From JANQGH01 sp039177555 (GTDB lineage Bacteria; Pseudomonadota; Alphaproteobacteria; DSM-16000; Inquilinaceae), in assembly GCA_039177555.1 (NCBI GenBank), contig JBCDFV010000001.1, positions 1 through 64,000 on the forward strand: 64,000 nucleotides of DNA. The letters are read 5' to 3'. The position numbers were made by a program, and so were the translations under genes. This document shows positions 1-8,887 of the stretch, piece after piece; positions within the stretch are counted from its first letter, which is position 1; every line of letters starts with the position of its first letter. The notes under the pieces were generated by a model. That model saw nothing but the letters and a program-made list of their open reading frames with translations. It was not told the origin of the DNA and did no database searches.

Positions 1-701
1 CCCGGGGCCGGGGCCCCGACCAGGCCGTCCTCGCCAATCGTCAACGTGTAGCAAGGCTCGACCGAGGCGTTGTCGAGCGCGCAGCGGCCGCTGACATCGC
101 GGGGCGAGACAAACCGGCGCGGCGCGGGCCACGGAATCCCCGTCGGGTCCAGCGCCCGCAGCACCGCGGCGAACTGCAGCGGGTCGGGCTGGCTGCCCTG
201 CAGGACATAGCCGGTCAGGAAGAACGCCCCGTCGTTGCAGCCGGCCACCAGCCACCAATTGTCGCGCGAGTGCAGTACCCGGCCGACCGGCGGCGGGCCG
301 AACACGTCGTCGGCCGCCATCGCCGTTCGAAGCTGGGTCAGCGCCCCTTCGTCGATGCGCCGCTCGGCCCGGGGTACGGCCAACAGGTCGGCGGGAATGT
401 TGGCGAAGGTGGTGAACTGCCCGCGCCCGGTCAGCGTGACGCCGCGATCGATCACTTCGGTAAGCGTGGCGCCTGCACCGGCGTCGGCCACCACGTCGAT
501 GCTGCGCTTTTGGGCGTCGACCGGGGCGTTATAGACATAGCGGTAGTGATCGCCGCCCCCGGCCTCGCAGGCCACGCGCACATCGTCGGCGCGCATATAG
601 CTGAACAGTGTCGCCCGATAGTCGGCAATGGTCTCAGGCGGCCCGATGTAGCTGCAAGCCGCCACAAAAGCGGCGGCAACAAGTGCGATGACAGTTTTCA
701 T
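1..701 (-). CDS. Putative lipoprotein of unknown function (3' end outside window)
   Basis: An open frame runs from ATG at 701 to the window edge without a stop. The N-terminus (MKTVIALVAAAFVAAC) is a classical lipoprotein signal with a lipobox ending at Cys16, so the protein is probably lipidated and membrane-anchored in the periplasm. The mature part shows no motif I recognise; it contains several cysteines and reads as a compact soluble domain. The facing gene dacA starts about 200 bp away in the opposite direction, so the two are divergent. The coding assignment rests on the signal peptide and the long open frame; the function is unknown. Confidence 0.75.
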   Translation of the reverse strand, partial: MKTVIALVAAAFVAACSYIGPPETIADYRATLFSYMRADDVRVACEAGGGDHYRYVYNAPVDAQKRSIDVVADAGAGATLTEVIDRGVTLTGRGQFTTFANIPADLLAVPRAERRIDEGALTQLRTAMAADDVFGPPPVGRVLHSRDNWWLVAGCNDGAFFLTGYVLQGSQPDPLQFAAVLRALDPTGIPWPAPRRFVSPRDVSGRCALDNASVEPCYTLTIGEDGLVGAPAP

Positions 702-896
702 GGGGGCAGAGTCTACCATCAGGCCGGCGTCTCAGTGAAGACACGCCTCCGCCAACCCAATCATCAGAGAGTCCGCTTGAACCATATGCCATAGGTCTCT
801 GGCAAAACTGCATTTTCTGGCAATTCGTGCTGGACACCGATTCGCGGTTTGCGTATCCTGATCGTGAAAGTTGCAAACAAAACCAGAACAAGGCTC

Positions 897-2393
897 GTGC
901 CCGTGTTCGGACAGCATTCGCAAGGCAAAAGTGGCAGGGCACCGCAAACCGCTTTGCGCCACGGCCTGATGGCCTTGGTGCTGATCGGCGTTCTGGCCTG
1001 CCTGGCTATCATCGGCGCGGTGCAAACGGCGAACGCGCAGGTCGGCAGCAACCGCTACTCCGCCATCGTCATGGACGCGGTGACGGGCGAGGTGTTCTTT
1101 TCGCGCAGCGCCGATCGGCGGCTCTATCCGGCGTCGATGACCAAGATTATGACGCTTTACCTGACGTTTCAGGCGCTGGAGCGGGGTGAGCTGCGGCTCA
1201 ATCAGGCACTGCCGGTCTCTCGCCACGCCGACAACCAGCCGCCATCGCATCTGGCCTTGTCGGCCGGCTCCACCATCGAGGTGGAGGATGCCATCTATGC
1301 CTTGGTGACCCGTTCGGCCAACGACGTCTCGGTGGTGCTGGCCGAGGCAATCGGCGGCACGGAAAGCGGCTTTGCCCAGATGATGACGGCGCAGGCCCGT
1401 CGGCTGGGCATGGACAACACCACGTTCCGCAACGCCTCCGGCCTGCCGGATAGCGGGCAGATTTCGACGGCCCGCGACATGGCCCGCCTGGCGCAGGCGA
1501 TCTGGCGCGACTTTCCGCAGTATTACGGCTATTTCGATACCGAGACCTGGAGCTATCGGGGCACCAGCCATCGCAATCACAACCGTCTGCTGGGCACCTA
1601 TGCCGGCATGGACGGGCTGAAAACCGGCTATATTCGCGCCTCGGGCTTCAACCTGGCGGCGTCCGCAGTGCGCGGCGAATTGCGGTTGGTCGCCGTGATG
1701 TTCGGCGGCTCAACGGCGGACGAGCGTAACCGGCATGTGGCCAGTATTCTGGACACTGCGTTCGCCACCGACCGGGCGCAGTACCTGATCGTTCACGGCA
1801 GCATGCCGTTCGTGCCGCCGGTGCCCGGGCGCCGGCCGTGGGGCGGGCTGATGGCCCAGGCAGAGGCTGAACAGTTGGCCGCCCTGAGCGCAAGCCTGGT
1901 GCAAACCACCGCCGTGGCACCCAGCTTCCCGGCGCTGCCGGTGCCGGACGTCGGCCCTGTCCCCTCCTCCATGGCCGACGTGCCCCTGCCGGTGAGGCCG
2001 CCGGTGTGGCTGCGCAGTCCGGCGACCGCCGCCCTGCCGCTGGACGGTCAACCGCTAGAGGCCTTGATCGAGACCTATGTGTTTGAGCAGGGCAGTTCCG
2101 GAACCGACGAAAGTGCGCCGCCAACAGCCCTGTTCGAGGAGGGCTGGGGCATCCAGATCGGCGCATTCCGTACCGTGGACGAGAGCCGATTTGCAATGAC
2201 GGTCGCGGCCCAGCATGCGCCGACCGAGCTTACCGGTTCCGACCCCTCCATCGTCGAGGTCACGACGGTTGACGGCCCGCTTTACCGCGCCCGGTTCATG
2301 GGCATGGATGGCCAATCGGCCGCCGCCGCGTGTAATCGGATTCGCGCGGTCGGCGGCCAGTGCATGCAGATCGCGCCCGACAACGACTCCTGA
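897..2393 (+). CDS. D-alanyl-D-alanine carboxypeptidase (S11 family) with C-terminal SPOR domain
   Basis: Penicillin-binding-protein-type D,D-carboxypeptidase that trims the terminal D-Ala of peptidoglycan stem peptides in the periplasm. All three active-site motifs are visible: SMTK with nucleophile Ser80, SAN at about 140, and KTG at about 242 (numbering from GTG 897). A signal peptide ends near an ANAQ site. A Pro-rich linker leads to a SPOR-like domain over about the last 75 residues (GIQIGAF...), which in this family binds denuded septal glycan and suggests a role at the division site. The start is uncertain: TTG 849, GTG 897 and ATG 969 are in frame, and the hydrophobic core begins at 969. 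The gene ends at a convergent hairpin shared with the mutase gene. Confidence 0.92.
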   Translation: MPVFGQHSQGKSGRAPQTALRHGLMALVLIGVLACLAIIGAVQTANAQVGSNRYSAIVMDAVTGEVFFSRSADRRLYPASMTKIMTLYLTFQALERGELRLNQALPVSRHADNQPPSHLALSAGSTIEVEDAIYALVTRSANDVSVVLAEAIGGTESGFAQMMTAQARRLGMDNTTFRNASGLPDSGQISTARDMARLAQAIWRDFPQYYGYFDTETWSYRGTSHRNHNRLLGTYAGMDGLKTGYIRASGFNLAASAVRGELRLVAVMFGGSTADERNRHVASILDTAFATDRAQYLIVHGSMPFVPPVPGRRPWGGLMAQAEAEQLAALSASLVQTTAVAPSFPALPVPDVGPVPSSMADVPLPVRPPVWLRSPATAALPLDGQPLEALIETYVFEQGSSGTDESAPPTALFEEGWGIQIGAFRTVDESRFAMTVAAQHAPTELTGSDPSIVEVTTVDGPLYRARFMGMDGQSAAAACNRIRAVGGQCMQIAPDNDS

Positions 2394-2415
2394 GCGTCAG
2401 CGTCCAACCGTTCGA

Positions 2416-2480
2416 TTAGAGCATCGTTCGATCGATTGGAATCGCTGCGCGATCCAAACGATTGAGCAAAGATGCTCTAA
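2416..2480. repeat. Alphaproteobacterial-type intergenic dyad repeat
   Basis: Perfect 10-bp arms TTAGAGCATC (2416-2425) and GATGCTCTAA (2471-2480) enclose a second imperfect dyad (CGATTGGAATCGC against GCGATCCAAACG). From memory this resembles the short interspersed TTAGAGCA...TGCTCTAA elements common between genes in alphaproteobacteria. It lies between two convergent genes and could fold into a long hairpin in RNA from either strand. Confidence 0.7.
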
Positions 2481-2492
2481 CTTATTCAAAGA

Positions 2493-2553
2493 TAGAGCAA
2501 TTTTGGCCGATCACACCGAACTTCATGGTTCAGTGTGATCGGCCATTGCTCTA
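2493..2553. terminator. Bidirectional hairpin between dacA-like and mutase genes
   Basis: The arms TAGAGCAAT (2493-2501) and ATTGCTCTA (2545-2553) pair perfectly. After a small bulge the stem continues with GGCCGATCACAC (2505-2516) against GTGTGATCGGCC (2533-2544), and a 5-6 nt apical loop caps it. The right arm includes the stop codon of the minus-strand mutase. The position between convergent genes suggests a shared terminator or mRNA 3'-end protector; it lacks a long U-run. Confidence 0.65.
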
Positions 2554-3948
2554 ATGCCCGCTGCCGACGAAGTTCGGGCTGGGAATGCCACTGGCCTCTA
2601 GCTGATCGACGACCTGCGCTTTCAGCCGTTCGAGGCCATCCTCGGTCTGGCTTTCGGCGCGGACAACGAGAACGTCCTGGGTGTTGGACGCACGCATCAG
2701 CCACCAGCCATCCGCCGTGTTGACGCGCACACCGTCGATGCCGTTGACCTCCACCCCGGCCGATGCCAGCCGGTCCTTGACCTCGTCGACCACGGCGAAC
2801 TTACGCGCCTCGTCGACCTGAAACCGCACCTCCGGCGTATTGACCATCTGCGGCAGACGCTTGCGGTAGGCCGACAGCGGCTCGCTGCCCCGGCTGACCA
2901 GGTCCAAGAGCCGGACACCGCAGTACAGCGCGTCGTCGAAGCCGTACCACTTGTCGGCAAAGAAGATGTGCCCGGACATCTCGCCGGCCAGCGGTGATCC
3001 GGTTTCGGCCATCTTCGCCTTCAAGAGCGAGTGGCCGGTCTTCCACATCAGCGGCTTGCCCCCTGCCCTGGCGATCTCGTCATAGAGGACCGTGCTGGCC
3101 TTCACGTCGGCGATGATCGTCGCGCCCTGATGATCCTTCAGCACGTCGGCGGCATAGATGGCCAGCAACTGGTCGCCCCAGATGATCTCACCGTCCTCGT
3201 CGACCGCGCCGATCCGGTCGCCGTCACCGTCGAAGCCGATGCCGACATCGCAGCCATGCTCCGCCACGGCGCGTTGCAGGTCGACCAGGTTTTCCGCCAC
3301 GGTCGGATCGGGGTGGTGGTTGGGGAAATCGCCGTCGATCTGGTCGAACAGCAAGATATGCTCGCCAGGCAGCCGCGCGGTCAGCCGGCGCAGAATCTCC
3401 CCGGACGCACCGTTGCCGGAATCCCAGGCGACCTTCAGCGGCCGCGGGCCGGTGTAGTCCTGCAGCAACCGGTCGACGTAGGTGTCCCTGATATCGAGCG
3501 ACCGTTCGCTGCCCGCGCCGTCGACGAAGCCACCGGCGGCGGCAATGCGGCCGATCTCCTGGATCTGGTCGCCATAGACCGGACCTTTCGACGTCACCAT
3601 CTTGATGCCGTTGTAGTTCGGCGGGTTGTGCGAGCCGGTGATCTGCACGCCCGCCGCCGCGCCCGTGTCCTTGTGGGCGAAATAGAGCATCGGCGTCGGC
3701 CCCAGCCCGACCCGCGTGACGGCGAGGCCCGTCGACATCAGCCCCTCCGTCAATGCGGCCTCCAAGGCCGGCGAGCTGTGGCGCCCATCATAGCCCGTGC
3801 AGACCTCCGTGCCCCCGTCGCGCACGATCATGGTGCCGAAGGCGCGGCCGACCGCGCGCGCATCCGCCTCGCTCAGGGTCTCCCCGACGATGCCGCGAAT
3901 GTCGTATTCGCGAAGAAGCGTCGGATCGAACTCGTACGCGTCGCTCAT
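2551..3948 (-). CDS. Phosphomannomutase/phosphoglucomutase (AlgC/ManB-like)
   Basis: Alpha-D-phosphohexomutase that interconverts glucose- or mannose-6-phosphate and the 1-phosphate. The four-domain family's motifs are present: catalytic phosphoserine Ser106 in TGSHNP, metal loop GFDGDGDR at 238-245, and sugar-binding GEMSGH at 322-327. The 465-residue length fits the PMM/PGM family. The start ATG overlaps the ugd stop by 4 bp, so translation is probably coupled. With ugd and galU it supplies glucose-1-phosphate for UDP-glucose and UDP-glucuronate, the precursors of exopolysaccharide or envelope glycans. Whether it prefers mannose or glucose cannot be read from sequence. Confidence 0.93.
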   Translation of the reverse strand: MSDAYEFDPTLLREYDIRGIVGETLSEADARAVGRAFGTMIVRDGGTEVCTGYDGRHSSPALEAALTEGLMSTGLAVTRVGLGPTPMLYFAHKDTGAAAGVQITGSHNPPNYNGIKMVTSKGPVYGDQIQEIGRIAAAGGFVDGAGSERSLDIRDTYVDRLLQDYTGPRPLKVAWDSGNGASGEILRRLTARLPGEHILLFDQIDGDFPNHHPDPTVAENLVDLQRAVAEHGCDVGIGFDGDGDRIGAVDEDGEIIWGDQLLAIYAADVLKDHQGATIIADVKASTVLYDEIARAGGKPLMWKTGHSLLKAKMAETGSPLAGEMSGHIFFADKWYGFDDALYCGVRLLDLVSRGSEPLSAYRKRLPQMVNTPEVRFQVDEARKFAVVDEVKDRLASAGVEVNGIDGVRVNTADGWWLMRASNTQDVLVVRAESQTEDGLERLKAQVVDQLEASGIPSPNFVGSGH

Positions 3949-5297
3949 GATGCCAGTTCCCTGTCCAGTGTCGCCTCAACCACCGGTCGCACGGGCGGCC
4001 GGCCGATGGAGTAGTAGGTGATGCCGGCATCCACCATCTCGTCCGGCTGATAGATATTGCGCAAATCGACCAGCACGGGCGAGCGCAAAAGGGTCTTCAC
4101 GCGCTGAAGATCCAGCGCGCGGAACTCGTTCCACTCGGTGACGATAACCGCGCAATCGGCGGCGTCCATCGCATCGTAGGCGTTCCGACAGAATGCGACC
4201 TCGGTCAGATGGTTCGCCGCTTCCTCCATCGCCGCCGGGTCATAAGCCCGGACGACGGCGCCGGCCTGTTGAAGCAGCGGCACGATGTCCAGGCTGGGGG
4301 CGGCGCGCATGTCGTCCGTGTTCGGCTTGAAGCTGAGGCCCAGGATGGCGATCGTCTTGCCGGCAGCCGATCCGCCACAGGCTGCGACGATCCGGTCGGC
4401 CATGCCGCGCTTGCGATCCTCGTTCGTGGCCACGACCTGCTCGACGATCCTTTGCGGCGTGCCGAAGTCGCGCGCGCTGGTGGCAAAGGCCAGCGTGTCC
4501 TTGGGAAAGCAGGAGCCGCCATAGCCCGGGCCGGCATGCAGGAACTTTCGGCCGATGCGGCCATCCAAGCCGATGGCGCGGGCCACGTCCTGAACATTGG
4601 CGTCGGCCTTCTCGCACAGGTCCGCGACCTCGTTAATGAAGGTGATCTTCGTCGCCAGGAAGCTGTTGGCGGCGTATTTGGCGATCTCGGCCGTTTCCAA
4701 CGTGGTCTCGACCATCGGCGTCTCTTGCAGGTACAGCGGCCGATAGAGTTGCCGCAGCACCGCGGCGGCCCGTTCGGACTCAACGCCGATCACGACCCGG
4801 TCAGGCCGCATGAAATCGGCGATGGCGGATCCCTCGCGCAGGAACTCCGGGTTCGCCGCCACATCGAACGCGGCATCGGGGCGGGTTCTCGCAATGGTGT
4901 CGGCAACCTTGCGCCCGGTTCCGACCGGCACGGTCGACTTGGTCACGACGACGGCATAGTCGGTCAAGGCGGCGGCAATCTCTTCCGCCGCGGCGAAGAC
5001 ATAGGTCAGGTCGGCATACCCGTCGCCCCGGCGCGACGGTGTACCGACCGCTATGAACACCGCGTCGGCGCCATCGACCGCGGCCTGCAGATCGGTCGTA
5101 AACGACAGGTGCCCGTTGCGGACGTTCTTGGTGACCAGATCGTATAGACCCGGCTCGTAGATCGGGATGTCGCCCTGGCGCAGGCGTTCGATCTTGCGCT
5201 GGTCCTTGTCGACACAGACCGTCTCGACCCCGAATTCGGAAAAACAGGCGCCGGAAACCAGCCCGACATAGCCGGTTCCAATCATTGCGATGCGCAC
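3945..5297 (-). CDS. ugd: UDP-glucose 6-dehydrogenase
   Basis: Oxidises UDP-glucose to UDP-glucuronate with two NAD+ in the cytoplasm. The N-terminal Rossmann motif GTGYVG starts at residue 7, and the catalytic thiol is Cys263 in GYGGSCFPKDT. The length of 450 residues is normal. It lies 54 bp downstream of galU and overlaps the mutase gene by 4 bp, giving the order galU-ugd-pgm/pmm that covers three consecutive steps. The closest characterised relatives I recall are RkpK/ExoB-linked Ugd proteins of rhizobia. Confidence 0.96.
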   Translation of the reverse strand: MRIAMIGTGYVGLVSGACFSEFGVETVCVDKDQRKIERLRQGDIPIYEPGLYDLVTKNVRNGHLSFTTDLQAAVDGADAVFIAVGTPSRRGDGYADLTYVFAAAEEIAAALTDYAVVVTKSTVPVGTGRKVADTIARTRPDAAFDVAANPEFLREGSAIADFMRPDRVVIGVESERAAAVLRQLYRPLYLQETPMVETTLETAEIAKYAANSFLATKITFINEVADLCEKADANVQDVARAIGLDGRIGRKFLHAGPGYGGSCFPKDTLAFATSARDFGTPQRIVEQVVATNEDRKRGMADRIVAACGGSAAGKTIAILGLSFKPNTDDMRAAPSLDIVPLLQQAGAVVRAYDPAAMEEAANHLTEVAFCRNAYDAMDAADCAVIVTEWNEFRALDLQRVKTLLRSPVLVDLRNIYQPDEMVDAGITYYSIGRPPVRPVVEATLDRELAS

Positions 5298-5351
5298 GTC
5301 ATAACCCTCTCTGGTTCTCTTCTCGGCGAATCGGTTTTGGTCAGCCCCTGG

Positions 5352-6221
5352 TCAGAGGTGGGCCTTGATCCGATCCCGCACCTTATCCGCCAGATCCGGC
5401 CGATCCAGCGCCAAGACGAGGTTGGCGGCGACGAATTGCGCCTTGTCACCACAATCGAACCGGTCGCCGGTGAAGCGAAGGCCGTGAAACGGGTGGTCGC
5501 CGAGCAACCTTGCCATTGCATCCGTGAGTTGGATCTCGCCACCGGCGCCTGTTTCGTGCCGGTCCAGGTAGGCGAACACCTCAGCCGGCAGGATATAGCG
5601 TCCGACGATGGACAGGTTGGACGGCGCTTCCGCCGGTGCCGGCTTTTCGACCAGCCCTTTCACCGACGCGGCCGTGCCGTCATCGGTTTCGACATCGATA
5701 ATGCCGTAGCGGTCGGTCAGGTCCTTCGGCACCTCGCGCACCGCGACGATGGCCCCGCCCAACCGACCATGGGCATCGACCATCTGCTTCAGCACGCCCG
5801 GTCTGCCCCGAAACAACTCGTCTGGCAGCAACACGGCAAACGGCCGGTCGCCGACCACGTGGCGCGCACACCAGACCGCATGGCCGAGCCCAAGCGGTTC
5901 CGGCTGGCGGACGATGGCGTAGCTGCCCACGGGCAGGTCGGCGGACCTGGCATCTTCCAGCGCGGCCGTCTTGTTGCGCCGTTCCAGGGTTTCGTAAAGC
6001 TCCGTGTGATGGTCGAAATGGTCCTCGATCTCGCTTTTGCCCCGGCTGGTCACGAAGACGAACTCGGTGATGCCGGCTTCCCTCGCCTCATCGACGGCGT
6101 ATTGGATCACCGGTCGGTCGACCACCGGCAGCATCTCTTTCGGCACCGCCTTCGTCGCCGGCAGAAACCGCGTGCCGAGACCTGCAACGGGGAACACAGC
6201 CACTTCGATGGAACGGGACAT
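5352..6221 (-). CDS. galU: UTP-glucose-1-phosphate uridylyltransferase
   Basis: Makes UDP-glucose from UTP and glucose-1-phosphate. The nucleotidyltransferase signature GLGTRFLPATKAVPKEMLP lies at residues 15-33, followed by the GalU-type motifs VDEAREAG and GLGHAVWCAR. The length of 289 residues is typical of bacterial GalU. It is the first of the three nucleotide-sugar genes on this strand and lies 64 bp downstream of the DnaJ-domain gene. Confidence 0.96.
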   Translation of the reverse strand: MSRSIEVAVFPVAGLGTRFLPATKAVPKEMLPVVDRPVIQYAVDEAREAGITEFVFVTSRGKSEIEDHFDHHTELYETLERRNKTAALEDARSADLPVGSYAIVRQPEPLGLGHAVWCARHVVGDRPFAVLLPDELFRGRPGVLKQMVDAHGRLGGAIVAVREVPKDLTDRYGIIDVETDDGTAASVKGLVEKPAPAEAPSNLSIVGRYILPAEVFAYLDRHETGAGGEIQLTDAMARLLGDHPFHGLRFTGDRFDCGDKAQFVAANLVLALDRPDLADKVRDRIKAHL

Positions 6222-6285
6222 CGGACCTTCCTGGTTGGCGAGAGGAGATTTAGCGGGACCTTCGATCGGGCCACGAGGCTGAAGA

Positions 6286-6999
6286 CTACTTCTTTAACAG
6301 AACATCTTTCGCTTCGTTCAGTTTCGTCGCGAGATAGCCGGAGCCACCTTGGTCCGGATGGACCTTTAGCATCAAGCGCTTATGCGCGGTACGGATCTCG
6401 TCCTCGGTAGCGCCATCCTCAAGGCCGAGAATCGCAAGCGCCTCGTCGCGGGTCATGGCGCCGGTCTGGGCTCGCGGCGGCCGTTCGCTGCGACCGCCCG
6501 TCTGTCCACCGGCCTCGTCTCGCCATTCGGCGCCAAACCGTCGATCGAGATACGCCTCAAGCACCTGGGCCGATTGCTCGTCGGATGTCACCTCGGCGGC
6601 AAGCTGGTGCAAGTCTTCCTCCGACATCGCATCCAGGGATTGGCCCTTGAAACTTCCCTCTTTCACCGTGCCGGACATGGCCCCGCTGTCATGGTCCAAG
6701 GTCATACGGATAAAGCGCGTGTCGATGCTGGAGACGCGTCCAGCACTGCCGCCCTGGGCGGCCTTCATGCGGTCGAAAGCCGTGCGGAAGTTGCGCAAGA
6801 GCGGCCACAAGAAAAACAGCAACGGCAGGATCAAGGCCAGCCGGCCAGAGGCGACCAACAGGACGATCAGGCCGAGGATCAGCACGATCGCCGCATAGCG
6901 CGCCGCCTTAATGACCGTCTTCGGGTCGGCGTTGACGAACCAACTCGCGATCAGGATCAGCCCGACCAGCGCGCCAACACCGAGAACCAAGGCCCCCAT
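6286..6999 (-). CDS. Membrane protein with C-terminal J domain
   Basis: Hydrophobic N-terminus with two to three membrane segments within about the first 90 residues, then a soluble stretch, then a short J domain at the C-terminus. The HPD motif that stimulates DnaK ATPase is His214-Pro215-Asp216 (KVHPDQGGSGY). This layout resembles the TIM14/DjlA-like J proteins of alphaproteobacteria and suggests recruitment of DnaK to the inner membrane. The 237-residue frame starts at ATG 6999. It is flanked by the VWA gene and galU on the same strand, but no client can be inferred. Confidence 0.85.
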   Translation of the reverse strand: MGALVLGVGALVGLILIASWFVNADPKTVIKAARYAAIVLILGLIVLLVASGRLALILPLLFFLWPLLRNFRTAFDRMKAAQGGSAGRVSSIDTRFIRMTLDHDSGAMSGTVKEGSFKGQSLDAMSEEDLHQLAAEVTSDEQSAQVLEAYLDRRFGAEWRDEAGGQTGGRSERPPRAQTGAMTRDEALAILGLEDGATEDEIRTAHKRLMLKVHPDQGGSGYLATKLNEAKDVLLKK

Positions 7000-7010
7000 C
7001 GTCTTCTATC

Positions 7011-7034
7011 CTAGCGTTTGCCCTAGCGTTTGCC
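7011..7034. repeat. Exact 12-bp tandem duplication at a stop codon
   Basis: CTAGCGTTTGCC occurs twice in direct succession (7011-7022 and 7023-7034). The second copy holds the last three sense codons and the TAG stop of the VWA gene; the first lies immediately beyond that stop in the minus-strand direction. The change is 12 nt, so the duplication provides a second in-frame Gly-Lys-Arg-stop after the first. Confidence 0.9.
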
Positions 7035-7745
7035 GACCTGGTTGGTCAGTTGCAAGGCGGCACCGCCCTGCCGCCGACCATAATCGGCCAATGCCTTGTG
7101 ACCCCCGGCGGCGTAGACCGCCACGGCCCCCAGCAGTTCCTTCAACTGCTTCGCGCTGGACATGTCGAACGGGCTGTAGGCGCCCCCCGACAAGCGCGCG
7201 ATCTGTTGGAACACGCGACCGGCGATCGGATCGCCCCGTTCGTGGAACATGAAGACGGGGACACCCAACAGCCCCAACTCGCCGGCCTTGTGGCAGACCG
7301 CGTCGACGTCCTCTTCGAAGGCGTCGCCAACGAACACCATGGCGTTGACCTTCTGTTTCTTGGTCGTGTTGATAGCATGGGACAAGACGCGCCCGATCTG
7401 CGTCTTGCCGCCCAGGCACCGTACGCGAACCATCCGATCGGCCAAGGCGCGACTGTCGGAAATGAAGGGCGTCGTCTTGCATTCCCGAAACCCGCGGTAG
7501 AAGACCAGTTGCACGTCCAGGCCGCCGAGAGCGGCCGTCGCCTCGAACATCTCGGCTTGCAGATGGCAGGCCTGGTCCCAGGTCGGCTCGCGGCTCGCCG
7601 TGGCGTCCATGGCAAAGATCAGACGCCCCCGCTGGCCGGCCCCGACCGCCGGCTTGGGCGCCGCCGCGACGGCGCGCAAAAACGCGCTCACGTCAGACGA
7701 ACTGGACGTCGATTCCGAGGGTAGCTTGTCGCGATTCCGGCTCAT
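7023..7745 (-). CDS. VWA-domain protein of unknown function
   Basis: A Ser-rich N-terminus of about 20 residues precedes a von Willebrand factor A-type fold. The metal-site motif is degenerate, Asp47-Ala-Thr49-Ala-Ser51 instead of DxSxS, and a second acidic motif occurs in VFVGDAFEED. There is no signal peptide or membrane segment, so it is probably cytoplasmic. Such stand-alone VWA proteins (240 residues) are often annotated only as hypothetical. It lies 31 bp downstream of mipZ and 23 bp upstream of the DnaJ-domain gene, so co-transcription is likely. The stop codon lies in a 12-bp tandem duplication. Confidence 0.8.
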   Translation of the reverse strand: MSRNRDKLPSESTSSSSDVSAFLRAVAAAPKPAVGAGQRGRLIFAMDATASREPTWDQACHLQAEMFEATAALGGLDVQLVFYRGFRECKTTPFISDSRALADRMVRVRCLGGKTQIGRVLSHAINTTKKQKVNAMVFVGDAFEEDVDAVCHKAGELGLLGVPVFMFHERGDPIAGRVFQQIARLSGGAYSPFDMSSAKQLKELLGAVAVYAAGGHKALADYGRRQGGAALQLTNQVGKR

Positions 7746-7776
7746 GTCCCTAACTTAGGGCGCCAAGGCGCGTTCG

Positions 7777-8658
7777 TCAGCCCAGATAGGACCGTTTGCC
7801 CCCGAAATGCCCCTCAAGATCGATTGCGTCGAGCAAACTGCGCACTTCTTGGCGCGCGGCCAGATGGCTCATGGTCAGGCCACCGGCGATTGCGCCTTCG
7901 CGGAGATCCATCAAGGTCAACCCCATCAGATAGAGTTCGCGGAAGATTACCCGTTCGCCGAAGCCGTTCAGAAGCCGAAAACCGATCCGTTTTGCCAAAC
8001 GCGCCAACAGATCGCCCATGTCACGCTTGTTGCGCGCATCCAACGCGCTGAGGCGGTTGCGCATCACGATCCAGTCGATCGAGCCGCGATCGGCGATCAT
8101 GCGGCGCTTGCGCTGCTCCCAAACGGTCTCGGCATAGGTGCTGGGCTGCAGGATCTCCAGCGTTTCCGGATCGACGGTGGCCAGCACGTCCAGATCGACG
8201 AAGCTGTCGTTCAGCGGCGTCACCAGCGTGTCCGCCCGTGCATGCACCACGCGCGACAGGTGCGTATCGCTGCCGGGCGTGTCGACCACGATCGCGTCGC
8301 AGGCCGCACCCAGCGTCTCGAACGCCTCGGCGACGCTTTGGCGCTCTTCTTCCTGGGCAAAGGCGACGCTGACCGCCTGGCTCGGCAACACGGGGACTAT
8401 CTCCGGCATCGGCAGATCCGCGCCGGTCTTCTCGGCCGTGCGACGGCGACGCTCGACAAAACGGCTGAAGGTTCCCTGACGCGCGTCGGTATCGATCGCG
8501 CCGACACGCCGACCGTCCCGCATCAGCCCGACCATGATGTGCAAGGCGGTGGTGGATTTGCCGGAGCCGCCCTTTTCGTTGCCGACCACGATGACGTGGG
8601 TGCCGCCCCCGGCCGGACGCGGTTCGGGCATGGGCAGGGTCGGCGGCAAGGTCGACAT
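7777..8658 (-). CDS. mipZ: MipZ division-plane positioning ATPase (ParA/MinD superfamily)
   Basis: In Caulobacter, MipZ binds the ParB-parS complex, forms a bipolar gradient and blocks FtsZ assembly away from midcell. This 293-residue protein has the deviant Walker A motif KGGSGKST at 29-36, a DTDARQGTFSRFVERRR segment matching MipZ's DLRQRTSARFFENRR, and the C-terminal arrangement MRNRLSALDARNKRD...FRELYLMGLTLMDL that I recognise from MipZ. It is divergent from the TAXI transporter gene. No parB or ftsZ is nearby, which is usual. Confidence 0.9.
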   Translation of the reverse strand: MSTLPPTLPMPEPRPAGGGTHVIVVGNEKGGSGKSTTALHIMVGLMRDGRRVGAIDTDARQGTFSRFVERRRRTAEKTGADLPMPEIVPVLPSQAVSVAFAQEEERQSVAEAFETLGAACDAIVVDTPGSDTHLSRVVHARADTLVTPLNDSFVDLDVLATVDPETLEILQPSTYAETVWEQRKRRMIADRGSIDWIVMRNRLSALDARNKRDMGDLLARLAKRIGFRLLNGFGERVIFRELYLMGLTLMDLREGAIAGGLTMSHLAARQEVRSLLDAIDLEGHFGGKRSYLG

Positions 8659-8887
8659 GCGCGTGTGTCCAACTGATGACGATTCGGATTGACCGTAGAA
8701 TAGGTGGTTCGATCACGGCCTGACCAGACAACATCACATAGACGCCATTGCTTCGTGACATGGATGCCTTAAGGTTGGCAAAAATGTGAATCAGGGCTAC
8801 GTCAGGGTGCGAAGCGCCGGGCGTTGGCGCCGAAATCACCGGCTCTTCGTCTAGAGCAAGAAACACTAAACAGGGAGTTACACGTTC

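Noticed and set aside
4209..5147. 312-codon plus-strand frame opposite ugd
   Set aside because: ugd has all catalytic motifs on the other strand; this frame has none.
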